Below, piece after piece: positions 14,547 through 22,519 of a stretch of 27,764 nt of DNA. Source of the DNA: JAGWGI01 sp050749785 (lineage in GTDB: Archaea > Micrarchaeota > Micrarchaeia > Micrarchaeales > CABMGC01); contig JBOGSA010000042.1 in assembly GCA_050749785.1 (NCBI GenBank), positions 1-27,764 on the forward strand, read 5' to 3'. Made by a program: the position numbers and the translations under genes. Under the pieces are notes generated by a model. The model was not told the origin of the DNA. It ran no database searches and saw only the letters and a program-made list of their open reading frames with translations. Positions within the stretch are counted from its first letter, which is position 1. Every line of letters starts with the position of its first letter.

Positions 14547-14593
14547 AAAAAATGTGAGAAGTGAGCTTGTGTGTTAGGATTTAGTAGCGGTGC
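14547..14593. repeat. 47-bp direct repeat copy B: 3' terminus of the functional 23S rRNA gene
   Basis: Perfect match to 13499-13545. It is continuous with the 23S gene on its high-coordinate side, so it is the functional copy. It includes one strand of the 23S end stem (14556-14570) and a T-run on the minus strand just beyond it. Confidence 0.9.
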
Positions 14594-17434
14594 GCTCGCA
14601 AATCGCCGAAGCTTTTTGCTTACACGCCCGCCCTATCAAAGTCGTGTAATACGACCACCCTAAGTCTCTCGTTTCGGGTGCGGCTTCGACCTTAGATGCT
14701 TTCAGGTCTTATCCGCTTAGCGCGTGGCTACCCGGCAATGCTTTTCAACAACCGGTAAACTAGAGGCGCCGAAGTTTCGTTCCTCTCGTACTAAAAACTT
14801 CTTGCCCTCTGAGACTAACACCCTCAGTAGATATTACCGTACTGTCTCGCGACGTACTGAACTCAGCTCATGTAGATCTTTAATGGACGAGCAGTCCAGC
14901 CCTTGGCGGCTCCTGCACCGCCAGGATGATCTAAGCCCATATCGATGTATCAAACGGCTGGGTCGATGTGAACTCTCACCAGCCACGAACCGGTTACCTC
15001 CAGAGTAACTTATCTGACAGCATGGACTCCCATTAAAGGAGTACCAAAGTTCGTTAAACCCCTATTTCTAGTCTGCTTATTACGCTTTTCAATAAACAGT
15101 CAGCCCTGCATTTGCTTTTATGCTTAACAGCTGGTTTCCAACCAGCTTAAGCAGAGCATTGGTCACTTTCGTTTCCTTATCGAAAGCAACCGCCCAGTCT
15201 AACTATCCGCCTGCTGCTGTTCCCCTTTCGAGGTAAGTTGCGCGGCAAGCACAGAGTGGTGTTACAGGATCGCTCCACCTAGGCCGGAGCCTAGGCTTCG
15301 ATGCTCCCACTTACGCTGTGCAGCACTCGCAGCACAACAACAACAGGTTATAGTCAAGCTTCATGGAGACTTCATTTCCCACTGAGGGAACGTGGCATAT
15401 TCACCACGCAGTGAGTTCACGGGATCCAAGATTGGGACAGTGGGACAGTCGTTACGCCCTTCATGCAAGTCACCTATTAAGTGACGAGGTATTACGCTAC
15501 CTAAAGAGAGTCAGAGTTACTCCCGCTCTTTGCTAGCGCTTTGTCCGGTTGAAACCGGGTTTCGCGTACTAGCGGTGAGCAGGCGTCACCCGCTGTACTA
15601 AGCCTTACGGCTTTGCGGCGAGTTGTGTTTTTGATAAACAGTCGCTGTCCCCTAGTTAATGCTATCTGCTTCTACTAGATGCAGACATGGCTTCTTGAAA
15701 ACTTACGCCACTAGTTTGCCGATTTCCCTAACCTTGGTTCTTCCCACACCCCTTGGCCTTTTCAGCCAGCAGCACCTGTACTGGTTCTAGGTACGGATTA
15801 AAACGATCGTTGTTGTTTCCCTTTTCACGGGCTCAGGAATTCAGGTATTATGGTTCATTTAGCTGCTTCTCCTCATAATGAGACTCCGCAGCCATTTGCA
15901 CCTCTTTTCAACCCTATCCCCAAGCGTCAGAAAACAACCTTGTGTTGCCACGCCTACGTCTTAAGCTCCAGAATATTAACTGGATACCCTGTTGTACACG
16001 AGTAATTAGCTGTGTACTTAGGACCGGCTAACTCCCCGCTGACAATCATTGCGAGGAAAACCTTGTGCTTCCGGGGTAATTGATTCTCACAATTATATGC
16101 TATTACTTACACCAGGATTTTCTCTACTATGCAGTCCACAGGATCGCAAGACCCTGCTTCTAGCCGCATAGAATGCCCTCTTACCACTATATCTCAAGTC
16201 TAAGGTCTCGGTACATGATTTAGCCCCGTCCATTTTCGGAGAGAACTCTCTCAATCGGTACGCTATTACGCGTTTTTTAAAGGGTGGCTGCTTCTGAGCC
16301 TACCTCCCGACTGTCTACGAGAATTCCCTCGTTCGATACACTTAATCACGATTTAGGGACCTTAACCTTAGTCACCGACTTTACGGTCTCGTCGCACTAG
16401 CTTACCCAATGCGGCCGACTCCCGGGGTCTACGCAGCATATGCATTCGGAGTTTGACGGGAGGGAAGAGCCTTTCGACTCCGCGCCCTCTAATCGGTCGC
16501 TCTACCGCATATGCAAGCTCGCCCGGAGCTATCCTAAAGATACTTCAGAGGGGACCCGCTATTGCCATGTTCGAGTGGTCTATCGCCCCTACCCGCAGCT
16601 CGCCCAACAGGACATGCCATGACAGGTTGCGGACCTCCAGGGGCCATCAAGCCCCCTTCGTCCTAGCCGCGCGTAGATCACAATGGCTTCGGGTCGTATA
16701 GTAGTGACTTAGGCACTTTCGCGCCCTGCGCCTCCTTGCGTGCGCGCACTCGCTTTCACTTCGCAGTAAAACTGCTTGCCACTCCAATACACTCCCTGGC
16801 TCTTGCTTCAAGAAGAAGGACAGAACACTGGTACCTCGTGTCGCTAGTCCCTTTCGAAATTTCGCTTCCACAAGGGATAACCCTTTGGTGCCCTGTCTTC
16901 TTGTAACCACCTAGTTTCAGATCTTTTCGCTCCCACGCGTGTGGGTGCTTTTCAGCTTTCGTTCGCACTACTTGTTCGCTATCGGTCTCTGGTCAATATT
17001 TAGGGTTGGGTTTTAATGCACCCGTATTCGTTCGACGTATTAAGGCCGAACTACTCTCACACGACACATCTCAAAATATTCTATATACGAGGCTGTCACT
17101 CTCTATGGCGGAACTTTCCAGTTCCTTCTATTCGTATTTCAAGACTAAAAGTCGCACCACATCTCCGACTCTTTTGCAAGAGGGATTCAGTTTGCCCTTC
17201 TCCGTTTTCACTCGCGTTACTCCCGGAATCGATTTTCTTTCTTCTCCTGCGGGTACTAAGATATTTCAATTCCCCGCGTACGCATGCTCCACTATTCGTA
17301 GAGCACAATTCGGCTATCCAAGGTTCAAAGGCTGACATGCGCCTACCCTTGGCTTATCGCAGCTTGCCACGGCCTTCGTAGCTACCAGAGCCTAGCCATC
17401 CACTAGGTGGCTTATAATTACAAGCTCACTTCTC
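14556..17434 (-). rRNA. 23S ribosomal RNA, stand-alone gene
   Basis: The large-subunit rRNA, about 2.88 kb on the minus strand. Recognisable parts are the sarcin-ricin loop AGTACGAGAGGAAC (about 14777-14795), the peptidyl-transferase region with GTTTGATACATCGA and CATTAAAG (about 14890-14970), the 3' domain TTGATAGGGCGGGCGTGTAAGC (about 14620-14640), and the 5' domain ACCTAGTGGATGGCTAGG (about 17390-17406). The ends are set by a perfect 15-bp complement between 17420-17434 and 14556-14570, the end-to-end stem. The length leaves no room for a large intron. No 16S, 5S or tRNA gene adjoins it. The sequence is divergent in normally fixed stretches, as in fast-evolving lineages. Confidence 0.95.
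17420..17434 (-). other. 5' strand of the 23S processing/end stem
   Basis: GAGAAGTGAGCTTGT on the minus strand pairs perfectly with ACAAGCTCACTTCTC at 14556-14570, closing the rRNA ends into one helix. The same 3' strand is present again in repeat copy A (13508-13522). Confidence 0.75.
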
Positions 17435-17587
17435 CTCGAATCAATCGCCTATACGACGATCTCACAAAGTGCATCACGGTTGAGTTATTCTAAGATAGAT
17501 ACTTTTCATAAAGCGCGTGCTCTCGAGTACTTACTCTAGAAAGCAAAACCGGACATCAAAGCACTGACAACATATTAGGTAGAGAAG

Positions 17588-17596
17588 CTTTATAAG
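17588..17596 (-). promoter_or_regulatory. TATA box of the 23S rRNA gene
   Basis: CTTATAAAG on the minus strand predicts initiation near 17567, leaving a leader of about 130 nt before the 23S end stem. It lies between the argH remnant and the rRNA, supporting separate transcription of 23S. Apart from this box and the leader, 17435-17625 shows nothing further. Confidence 0.55.
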
Positions 17597-17625
17597 CGTT
17601 TTTCTGCAAGCGTGGCCCGGAGTTA

Positions 17626-18075
17626 TTACTTCTTCTCATACTTTCTTGAGACCTTTCCATAGGCCTCTCTAAAAGGCACACCCTCCTTAACGAGTTTGTA
17701 TGCCTCTTCGGTGGCATATAGCTCTTTTGTCATCGCCTTTTCGCAATTTTCCTTGTCCATTCCTAGCTCCTTAAAAAGTGAAATTGAGATACTCAGCGAT
17801 TCTTCTGTTATCTCAAAACTATGCATAACCGGGCCTTTTGTCAACTGCAAGTCCCTATTATAACCAGAGATTAAGTCCCCAACAATGTTCTTTATCCTGA
17901 ATTCATATGAATTTACCACATGGTAATTTGCTCTTAGTATTTCGAGCAAATCCGGGTTGTGTTTATGTGGCATCATGGAACTACCCGTAAGGAACTCTTT
18001 AGGGATAACAAAGTAGCCTAGCTCTGGCATGCTGATGCGAGGGCGATACTTGGCCACCTTGCGAAGAACGTGCAC
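17626..18075 (-). pseudogene. argH: Argininosuccinate lyase, C-terminal remnant
   Basis: The 149 residues cover only the last third of argininosuccinate lyase, which cleaves argininosuccinate to arginine and fumarate. The fumarase/aspartase signature GSSMMPHKHNPDLLEI is present (about 32-47), as are LISGYNRDLQLTKGPV and the C-terminal EEAYKLVKEGVPFREAYGKV. The catalytic N-terminal two-thirds (about 300 residues) are missing. The frame opens with GTG at 18075, and homology fades at about MHVLRKVAKYRPR, so a rearrangement near 18050-18110 removed the rest. Without the upstream part there is no active site contributed by the N-terminal region, so it is almost certainly non-functional. Confidence 0.8.
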
Positions 18076-18190
18076 GAGCTCAACAGGCGTCCCCGCTGAA
18101 GAAGTTCAGGGAATCGAGGGAGTCGCCAAAGGCGGACAGGTGCTACAACTGCGGCACTCCGATAATATCTGGGGAGAAGGGTTCCTCAAA
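18076..18190 (+). pseudogene. Possible remnant of a zinc-knuckle protein
   Basis: A frame without a start codon reads SPLKKFRESRESPKADRCYN followed by CGTPIISGEK. The CxxC followed by Gly-Thr-Pro is typical of half a zinc ribbon at a protein end. It enters from the argH breakpoint and runs on into the VapB frame, where its reading becomes unconvincing. I cannot name the parent gene, and it could be chance. Confidence 0.25.
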
Positions 18191-18204
18191 AACTCAAAAA
18201 GAGC

Positions 18205-18381
18205 ATGAAGGAGATGCATGCAAATTGGAGCGAAGAGGTCAGGAAATTTTTGGAGCAGGCGGTTAGCAAGTATAAAAGGCAGAAGGCATTTACAAGCGTA
18301 AAGGAGATGTTGAAAGATTTGCCGTCAGCAAAGGCGGGCACGGCAGACAGATACATCAGGGATTTTCGTGATCGTAGTTGA
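18205..18381 (+). CDS. VapB-like antitoxin, N-terminally shortened
   Basis: The 58 residues from ATG 18205 begin MKEMHANWSEEVRKFLEQAV. NWSEEVRKF is the helix seen in archaeal VapB antitoxins (…LKEEMK…NWSEEIR…). Upstream codons in the same frame read RRVPQKLKKSM and would complete the ribbon-helix-helix strand (usually VRVPKELKEEM). However, a TAA at 18163-18165 closes the frame and no ATG, GTG or TTG lies between. So either the DNA-binding strand was cut by the rearrangement at this site, or a rare start (CTG 18169) is used. Overlap with the VapC start by 14 bp supports pairing. Confidence 0.55.
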   Translation: MKEMHANWSEEVRKFLEQAVSKYKRQKAFTSVKEMLKDLPSAKAGTADRYIRDFRDRS

Positions 18382-18766
18382 CGCTTCTTCAATAGTAAAA
18401 CTGCTCCTCAAAGAACCGAGCTGGGAAGATGTCGGTACCTATTTGAAAGAGGAACTCTGTTCCGTCAATTCCTGCGTGCTGGAGGCTACCAATGCAATCT
18501 GGGTACATTACCATTCTAAGGAGATAACACACGGGCAGGCGCTAAGTTTCTTCAAAGTATTAGAAAAGCTGCAAGAAACAATACTATTAGAAGCGGTCGA
18601 GCATTATGTGGGAGAAGGACTCAAAATTACCCTGAAAGAGGACATATCCATCTACGATGCGGTTTTCATTGCGGCGGCAAAGGATATGGGAGAATTGCTG
18701 ACGAGTGATAAATTACAAAGAGACATAGCCATCAACTCAGGAATTAAAACTTTTTATATAAGATGA
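18368..18766 (+). CDS. vapC: VapC-type PIN-domain ribonuclease toxin
   Basis: The 132 residues form a PIN domain, a Mg-dependent RNase that in VapC toxins cuts tRNA or rRNA. The acidic set is complete: Asp5 in VVDASSIVKLLL, Glu in VLEATNAIW, Asp in SIYDAVFIAAAK, and Asp in LLTSDKLQRDIA. The start is GTG 18368, which overlaps the antitoxin frame. The toxin looks intact while the antitoxin lacks part of its N-terminus, so regulation of this pair may be altered. It ends 5 bp from the opposing 18771 gene. Confidence 0.88.
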   Translation: MIVVDASSIVKLLLKEPSWEDVGTYLKEELCSVNSCVLEATNAIWVHYHSKEITHGQALSFFKVLEKLQETILLEAVEHYVGEGLKITLKEDISIYDAVFIAAAKDMGELLTSDKLQRDIAINSGIKTFYIR

Positions 18767-18770
18767 GCCC

Positions 18771-19079
18771 TTATTTTACCTGTCTGCTGCCTCGCTCCCT
18801 CTCTATATCCGCAAGGTTCTTCCTCAAATCATCAAGATGCGTCTCCATAAATAGCATCTCAATCATCGTCTCGCACTCCTCGTGCGACTCAAGCATCTTC
18901 TTCACGCCGCTCTTGGGTACCGCTTTGTTGTTTCCCCTGTCTTCAAACACAAATCCGTTCCTGAACCAAAAATCGTCAACAGCTTGCGGTGTTAGCTTCA
19001 TCACTCTACTTGCAAGCTCTGCAAGTTCCTTTTTACTGATAAAGTCGTCAAACTCGTTCTCTATTGTTTCCTCTACCAT
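18771..19079 (-). CDS. Hypothetical small acidic protein behind an inverted repeat
   Basis: The 102 residues are strongly charged and look helical (EETIENEFDDFISKKELAEL; later HLDDLRKNLADIERERGSRQ, a possible coiled coil). I recognise no family. There is no Cys pair or membrane segment. Upstream on the same strand a TATA-like GTATATAAAT at about 19199-19208 would start a transcript near 19178 that opens with a long inverted repeat (19124-19175), so its 5' leader may be structured. It is convergent with vapC. Confidence 0.5.
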   Translation of the reverse strand: MVEETIENEFDDFISKKELAELASRVMKLTPQAVDDFWFRNGFVFEDRGNNKAVPKSGVKKMLESHEECETMIEMLFMETHLDDLRKNLADIERERGSRQVK

Positions 19080-19123
19080 CTAATCAGATTGTAGGGATTG
19101 CAAGAAGGAGAAATATAAATGGG

Positions 19124-19175
19124 AAGGTACGGTCCAGGGAATTAAGGTGGGGACCTAAAATATGAACCGTACCTT
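19124..19175. promoter_or_regulatory. Inverted repeat with perfect 10-bp arms
   Basis: AAGGTACGGT at 19124-19133 and ACCGTACCTT at 19166-19175 are perfect complements. A second overlapping pair, GGTCC (19131-19135) and GGACC (19151-19155), could form an alternative inner helix. TATA-like boxes lie on both sides (AAATATAAAT at 19111-19120; TTTATATA about 19200-19207). It may be an operator, a leader structure of the 18771 gene or a small RNA. The rest of 19080-19271 shows nothing else. Confidence 0.45.
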
Positions 19176-19271
19176 ACTAAGTATACTATGAATGAACTGA
19201 TTTATATACCTCCCTCTAAAGTGCAGAATTGGGATACTATTTTGCTGTTTTGAGAAGCCTCTCGACTACAA

Positions 19272-20522
19272 TCATTGGAGTCCAACAGGCGCGGTAATTC
19301 TGGCATTAAGCTCATCAAAGAAGCTATCATTCTCAGGCACGCCGCCCGCCTTTATTACCATCGCCTCATCATTGCCGACTCCGAGTATTTCCCTAACAAA
19401 GCCTGCCTGGCTGGAGATGTGCGCTTCCTCTCCAGTATAGGTGTGTGCAAACTTCTGCTCTGCTATCATGGATGATATGTGGTGGGCGTGGGATCTGTGT
19501 ACCTTGGTGGCAAAAACCCTGCCACCAGAACTAACAATATCTTGCACTGCGGGATCTCCCTCGCCAGCAAATGCTCCCGTAACATCGAAGATGGTGAAGC
19601 TGTGCTTTGGTGCATCTGAAGTGCTAGAGAGATAAGATCCGCCGATCTTGTCGTCCTTTTGTATCACTATTCCCACTCCTGCAAGCGCCGCAATCGCAAG
19701 ATAGTATATCCTAATCGGCGTGCCAAAGAGCATGTCGGCCCAGATGAAGGTGAAGAACGGCGAGAAGAGGTACACGTTTGTAACCATCGTTGTTTTGAGT
19801 ATCTTGAGTGCGTAGGTGAACATGCCAAAGCTAAAGACGTTCGTAGCTGCGATGTAGACAACTATGCCGATGTCAGTGGCGTTGAGCTGTGCGAACTGAA
19901 AGCCACCTGCAAAGAAGAGCACCATGTAGAAGAGCGCAAGCACGAAAGTCGCAGCCGCAAGGTAGACATCGTTGTCAATCATCTGCTTTTTTATTATCAC
20001 GCTAGAGAGTGCATATCCAACTGCAAGCATGACCACAAACAGCATTATCGTAAGGTTGCCTGTGCCTGATATTCCCGATATGTTGCCTCCAGTGATCCCG
20101 ATAATAACTCCTGCGACCCCGAGTCCAAGTGCAATCACTTGTCTCTTGCTGAGTCTCTCGCGAAGCACGATTGGGAGGAACGCTAGCATGAGAAGTGGAT
20201 TGAGCCTAAAGAGCACAGTAGTGAGCGAGGCGCTTATGAAGCGCTCAGCATACGCGATTCCGTACCCGAATGTCGCATAGGCAAGTATCGCCGCAAGCGC
20301 CATGTAAGCAAGCTTTCTCTTATCTCCCAGCAGATTCTTCAGGCCGCTGAGCTTACCCTTTTTCACGACAAGCGCAAGCCCCATAGGTATGCTGATGAGT
20401 GATGCGAACATGAAGAGCTCAAGCGCATTGGTCCCTTGAGTAAGGACAAGCAGAGCAGGAGTGAAAGATCCTATGATTAGCGAGGCGACAAGGTAGATGT
20501 AAGCCTTGGTACTTATTCTCAT
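19272..20522 (-). CDS. DMT-superfamily (EamA) transporter with an extra C-terminal soluble domain
   Basis: The 416 residues begin with ten predicted membrane helices (about 8-287) in two EamA repeats, the drug/metabolite transporter layout. The first repeat has SFTPALLVLTQGTNALELFM and RLNPLLMLAFLPIVLRERLS; the second has NVYLFSPFFTFIWADMLFG. Substrates of such carriers range from amino acids to nucleotide sugars and are not shown by sequence. After KDDKIGG (290) comes a domain of about 110 residues, KHSFTIFDVTGAFAGEGDPA through VHRSHAHHISSMI to the end, absent from ordinary members and rich in His and Gly. It shares an intergenic region with the divergent Lrp-type regulator. A GTATTTAAATCC box lies 26 nt before the ATG. 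Confidence 0.82.
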   Translation of the reverse strand: MRISTKAYIYLVASLIIGSFTPALLVLTQGTNALELFMFASLISIPMGLALVVKKGKLSGLKNLLGDKRKLAYMALAAILAYATFGYGIAYAERFISASLTTVLFRLNPLLMLAFLPIVLRERLSKRQVIALGLGVAGVIIGITGGNISGISGTGNLTIMLFVVMLAVGYALSSVIIKKQMIDNDVYLAAATFVLALFYMVLFFAGGFQFAQLNATDIGIVVYIAATNVFSFGMFTYALKILKTTMVTNVYLFSPFFTFIWADMLFGTPIRIYYLAIAALAGVGIVIQKDDKIGGSYLSSTSDAPKHSFTIFDVTGAFAGEGDPAVQDIVSSGGRVFATKVHRSHAHHISSMIAEQKFAHTYTGEEAHISSQAGFVREILGVGNDEAMVIKAGGVPENDSFFDELNARITAPVGLQ

Positions 20523-20541
20523 GAGTAGCTATGGGGATATT

Positions 20542-20553
20542 GGATTTAAATAC
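20542..20553 (-). promoter_or_regulatory. TATA box of the EamA transporter gene
   Basis: GTATTTAAATCC on the minus strand is centred 26 nt upstream of the ATG at 20522, predicting a leaderless transcript. Confidence 0.55.
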
Positions 20554-20644
20554 GCTACCAAAAAGTGCAATTTTAATACTAATGTTTGTGGATTTGAAAC
20601 TTACCATACATACAAATAAATTCCTTTGGTTTCATTATATTGGC

Positions 20645-21724
20645 ATGGCAGACTACGAGTTTCGAAGCGAGTTCAATGAGAAGTGGAGCCCTTTGGCAAA
20701 GAGTATGATAAGGCTGCTCTCAGAGAACTCGAGGATGTCGATAACCGAGATGGCAAAGCACCTCGACACATCCAGGAAGACTGTGGCCGACAAGATCAAG
20801 AGGGCGCAGGAAGAGTTGGGAATAAAGTACACAATAGAGCTTAACGAGAGTGCGCTGGGCCTAGGCAATCCGCACATCATACTAGTCAAGTTCACAGAGA
20901 AGCCCAATTACGATGAGATAGCAAAGATGATGCAGACAACCCACATCCCGCAGCTCGTAGCCTCAGTGGAGGGCACATACGACCTTTTGATATACGCCAA
21001 CGCCGCAGACACCTGGGAGTACGTGTACTGGGACAAGACCATGCGAGTCATGCTTGCAAAGTATAAGGCGCAATGGCAACCATCGGAGCTTGCATTCAGG
21101 CATCTTGGATTCGTACCTGCAAGAAACGCGCTAATCGAGACGCTAAATATACAAAAAGTTTACAAGGATCTCCTGCTCCTCCTCAACGAGAATGCGAGGA
21201 TATCGATGAATGAGATGTCTAGGAAGTTGGGGATGAAGCCAAACACACTAGCATACAACCTAAAAAAACTCATGGAGAGCGGATACATAAAAAGGTTCAC
21301 GATCGCAATGAAAAAGCCGCCGCAGGTGTCGATGATGTCACTCTTCGGAAGGTACACCATCGCGGAAGGATTTGAAGAGGATTCGATGAAGATGCGCAAG
21401 GAGATAACATTCATCGATGACAAGAACCCGCTTATAAGCAGGTGCCTGTTGTCATCGCAGCTCATCGGCAGCTACGATTTCTTCTTTGTGGGGGTATATG
21501 ACAACCAAAAGCTTGGCATCAAACATCTTGTAAACTACTACAAGACCAGGTTCAAAAAACACAAAGTGAAGGCGGAATACGGAACAATCGGAAGAATTCT
21601 TATTGGCGATTTCCCAACAAGGAGCATAGATGTGAGGAGCGATTTCAACATGATAAAATGGATTCCTGGAATGAAGCCCAAAGTCGAGAAGCCCGAAGCG
21701 CTAAGGCAGGATGGAGCGGCATAA
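20645..21724 (+). CDS. Tandem-domain Lrp/AsnC-type transcriptional regulator
   Basis: The 359 residues hold two Lrp-like halves. Half one has a winged HTH (about 12-60: SMIRLLSENSRMSITEMAKH, then LDTSRKTVADKIKRAQEELG) and a RAM-like ligand domain (HIILVKFTEKPNYDEIAKMM, then VASVEGTYDLLIYA). Half two repeats an HTH (about 168-215: LLLLLNENARISMNEMSRKL, then GMKPNTLAYNLKKLMESGYI) and a more divergent ligand-type domain (LIGSYDFFFVGVYD). The frame is open further upstream, but ATG 20645 starts just before the first HTH and follows an AAATAAAT box by about 30 nt. Such proteins sense amino acids or related ligands. The divergent EamA transporter is the likeliest target. Confidence 0.8.
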   Translation: MADYEFRSEFNEKWSPLAKSMIRLLSENSRMSITEMAKHLDTSRKTVADKIKRAQEELGIKYTIELNESALGLGNPHIILVKFTEKPNYDEIAKMMQTTHIPQLVASVEGTYDLLIYANAADTWEYVYWDKTMRVMLAKYKAQWQPSELAFRHLGFVPARNALIETLNIQKVYKDLLLLLNENARISMNEMSRKLGMKPNTLAYNLKKLMESGYIKRFTIAMKKPPQVSMMSLFGRYTIAEGFEEDSMKMRKEITFIDDKNPLISRCLLSSQLIGSYDFFFVGVYDNQKLGIKHLVNYYKTRFKKHKVKAEYGTIGRILIGDFPTRSIDVRSDFNMIKWIPGMKPKVEKPEALRQDGAA

Positions 21725-21772
21725 GCCGAATATTTATATGCTTAAGCAACGTTAAAATATCACTTATCAAGG

Positions 21773-21780
21773 TTTAAATA
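21773..21780 (+). promoter_or_regulatory. TATA box of the uppS operon
   Basis: TTTAAATA is centred 27 nt before ATG 21803, giving an almost leaderless transcript for the three-gene operon. Confidence 0.55.
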
Positions 21781-21802
21781 GTTAGAATCCTTAGATGATA
21801 CT

Positions 21803-22510
21803 ATGCAGACAAAGAAGGTTCCAAAAACAATCGCGCTCATACCTGACGGGAACAGGAGATGGGCATCTGGCCATAGGCTTTCGATACTAAACGGCTACGC
21901 GCTCGGGGTCACAAAGTTCATAGACTTCAGCGAGTGGTGCCTAGATTATGGAGTGAAGAACATCAGCGTATGGGCTTTCTCCACCGAGAATTTCAATAGG
22001 CCAAAACACGAAGTCGACGCACTCTTTAAGATATACAAGAAGGCTGCGACGGACAAGAAGCTCATTGCAAGGCTGCACAAGAACAAGACAAGGTTCAATG
22101 TGATTGGCGACAAAAGCCTTCTGCCAAAGGACCTGACGATTGCGCTTGAGAACATAGAGTCGCAGACCAAAAATTACAAGGAGAGGGCGATAAACATGCT
22201 TATCGGATACGGCGGCAAGGAGGACATACTTCATGCAGTGAAGGAGTATGCCAAATCAGTGATAAAGATAGGGAAGGTATTCACGCTCACAGATGAGACA
22301 TTCAAGAAATACTTAAGGTCATATGCGATTCCAGACATAGATTTTGTCATCAGGACCTCAAAAGAGGAAAGGATCTCGGGATTCTTGCCATGGCAAATCA
22401 GCTACTCAGAACTTTATTTTGCAGACAAACTCTGGCCAGATTTTTCAAGAAAGGATTTGAGCAAGGCAATCGCGGAATACAGCAAAAGGACTAGAAGGTT
22501 CGGAACTTAA
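21803..22510 (+). CDS. uppS: cis-Prenyltransferase (polyprenyl diphosphate synthase)
   Basis: It condenses isopentenyl diphosphate onto an allylic diphosphate with cis geometry to make the long polyprenyl diphosphate from which archaeal dolichol carriers derive. The 235 residues show IPDGNRRWASG (13-23) with the catalytic Asp15, the WAFSTENFNRP block (53-63), INMLIGYGGKEDI, and PDIDFVIRTSKEERISGFLPWQISYSEL with the Arg and Ser that bind IPP; the usual closing FxDxLWPDF appears as FADKLWPDF. Start ATG follows the TATA box by 27 nt. It is first of three closely spaced genes; the next starts 9 nt on. The pathway link to the third gene is strong. Confidence 0.93.
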   Translation: MQTKKVPKTIALIPDGNRRWASGHRLSILNGYALGVTKFIDFSEWCLDYGVKNISVWAFSTENFNRPKHEVDALFKIYKKAATDKKLIARLHKNKTRFNVIGDKSLLPKDLTIALENIESQTKNYKERAINMLIGYGGKEDILHAVKEYAKSVIKIGKVFTLTDETFKKYLRSYAIPDIDFVIRTSKEERISGFLPWQISYSELYFADKLWPDFSRKDLSKAIAEYSKRTRRFGT

Positions 22511-22519
22511 AGGGTTTTT

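Noticed and set aside
13499..14593. Reading the two 47-bp repeats as a CRISPR array
   Set aside because: Only two copies, 1 kb apart, and one is the 23S rRNA end.
14724..17381. Several open frames of 60-120 codons on both strands
   Set aside because: They lie inside the 23S rRNA gene and encode no recognisable protein; rRNA structure explains the region.
14556..17434. Large intron or homing-endonuclease insertion in 23S rRNA
   Set aside because: The length of about 2.88 kb and the order of recognised segments leave no room for one, and no LAGLIDADG-like frame is present.
17626..18075. Calling the fragment adenylosuccinate lyase or fumarase
   Set aside because: The signature and the EGVPFREAYGKV ending fit argininosuccinate lyase better.
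19659..20069. 136-codon frame on the plus strand, rich in His, Arg and Cys
   Set aside because: It is antisense to the membrane helices of the EamA transporter; composition is what reversed hydrophobic codons produce.
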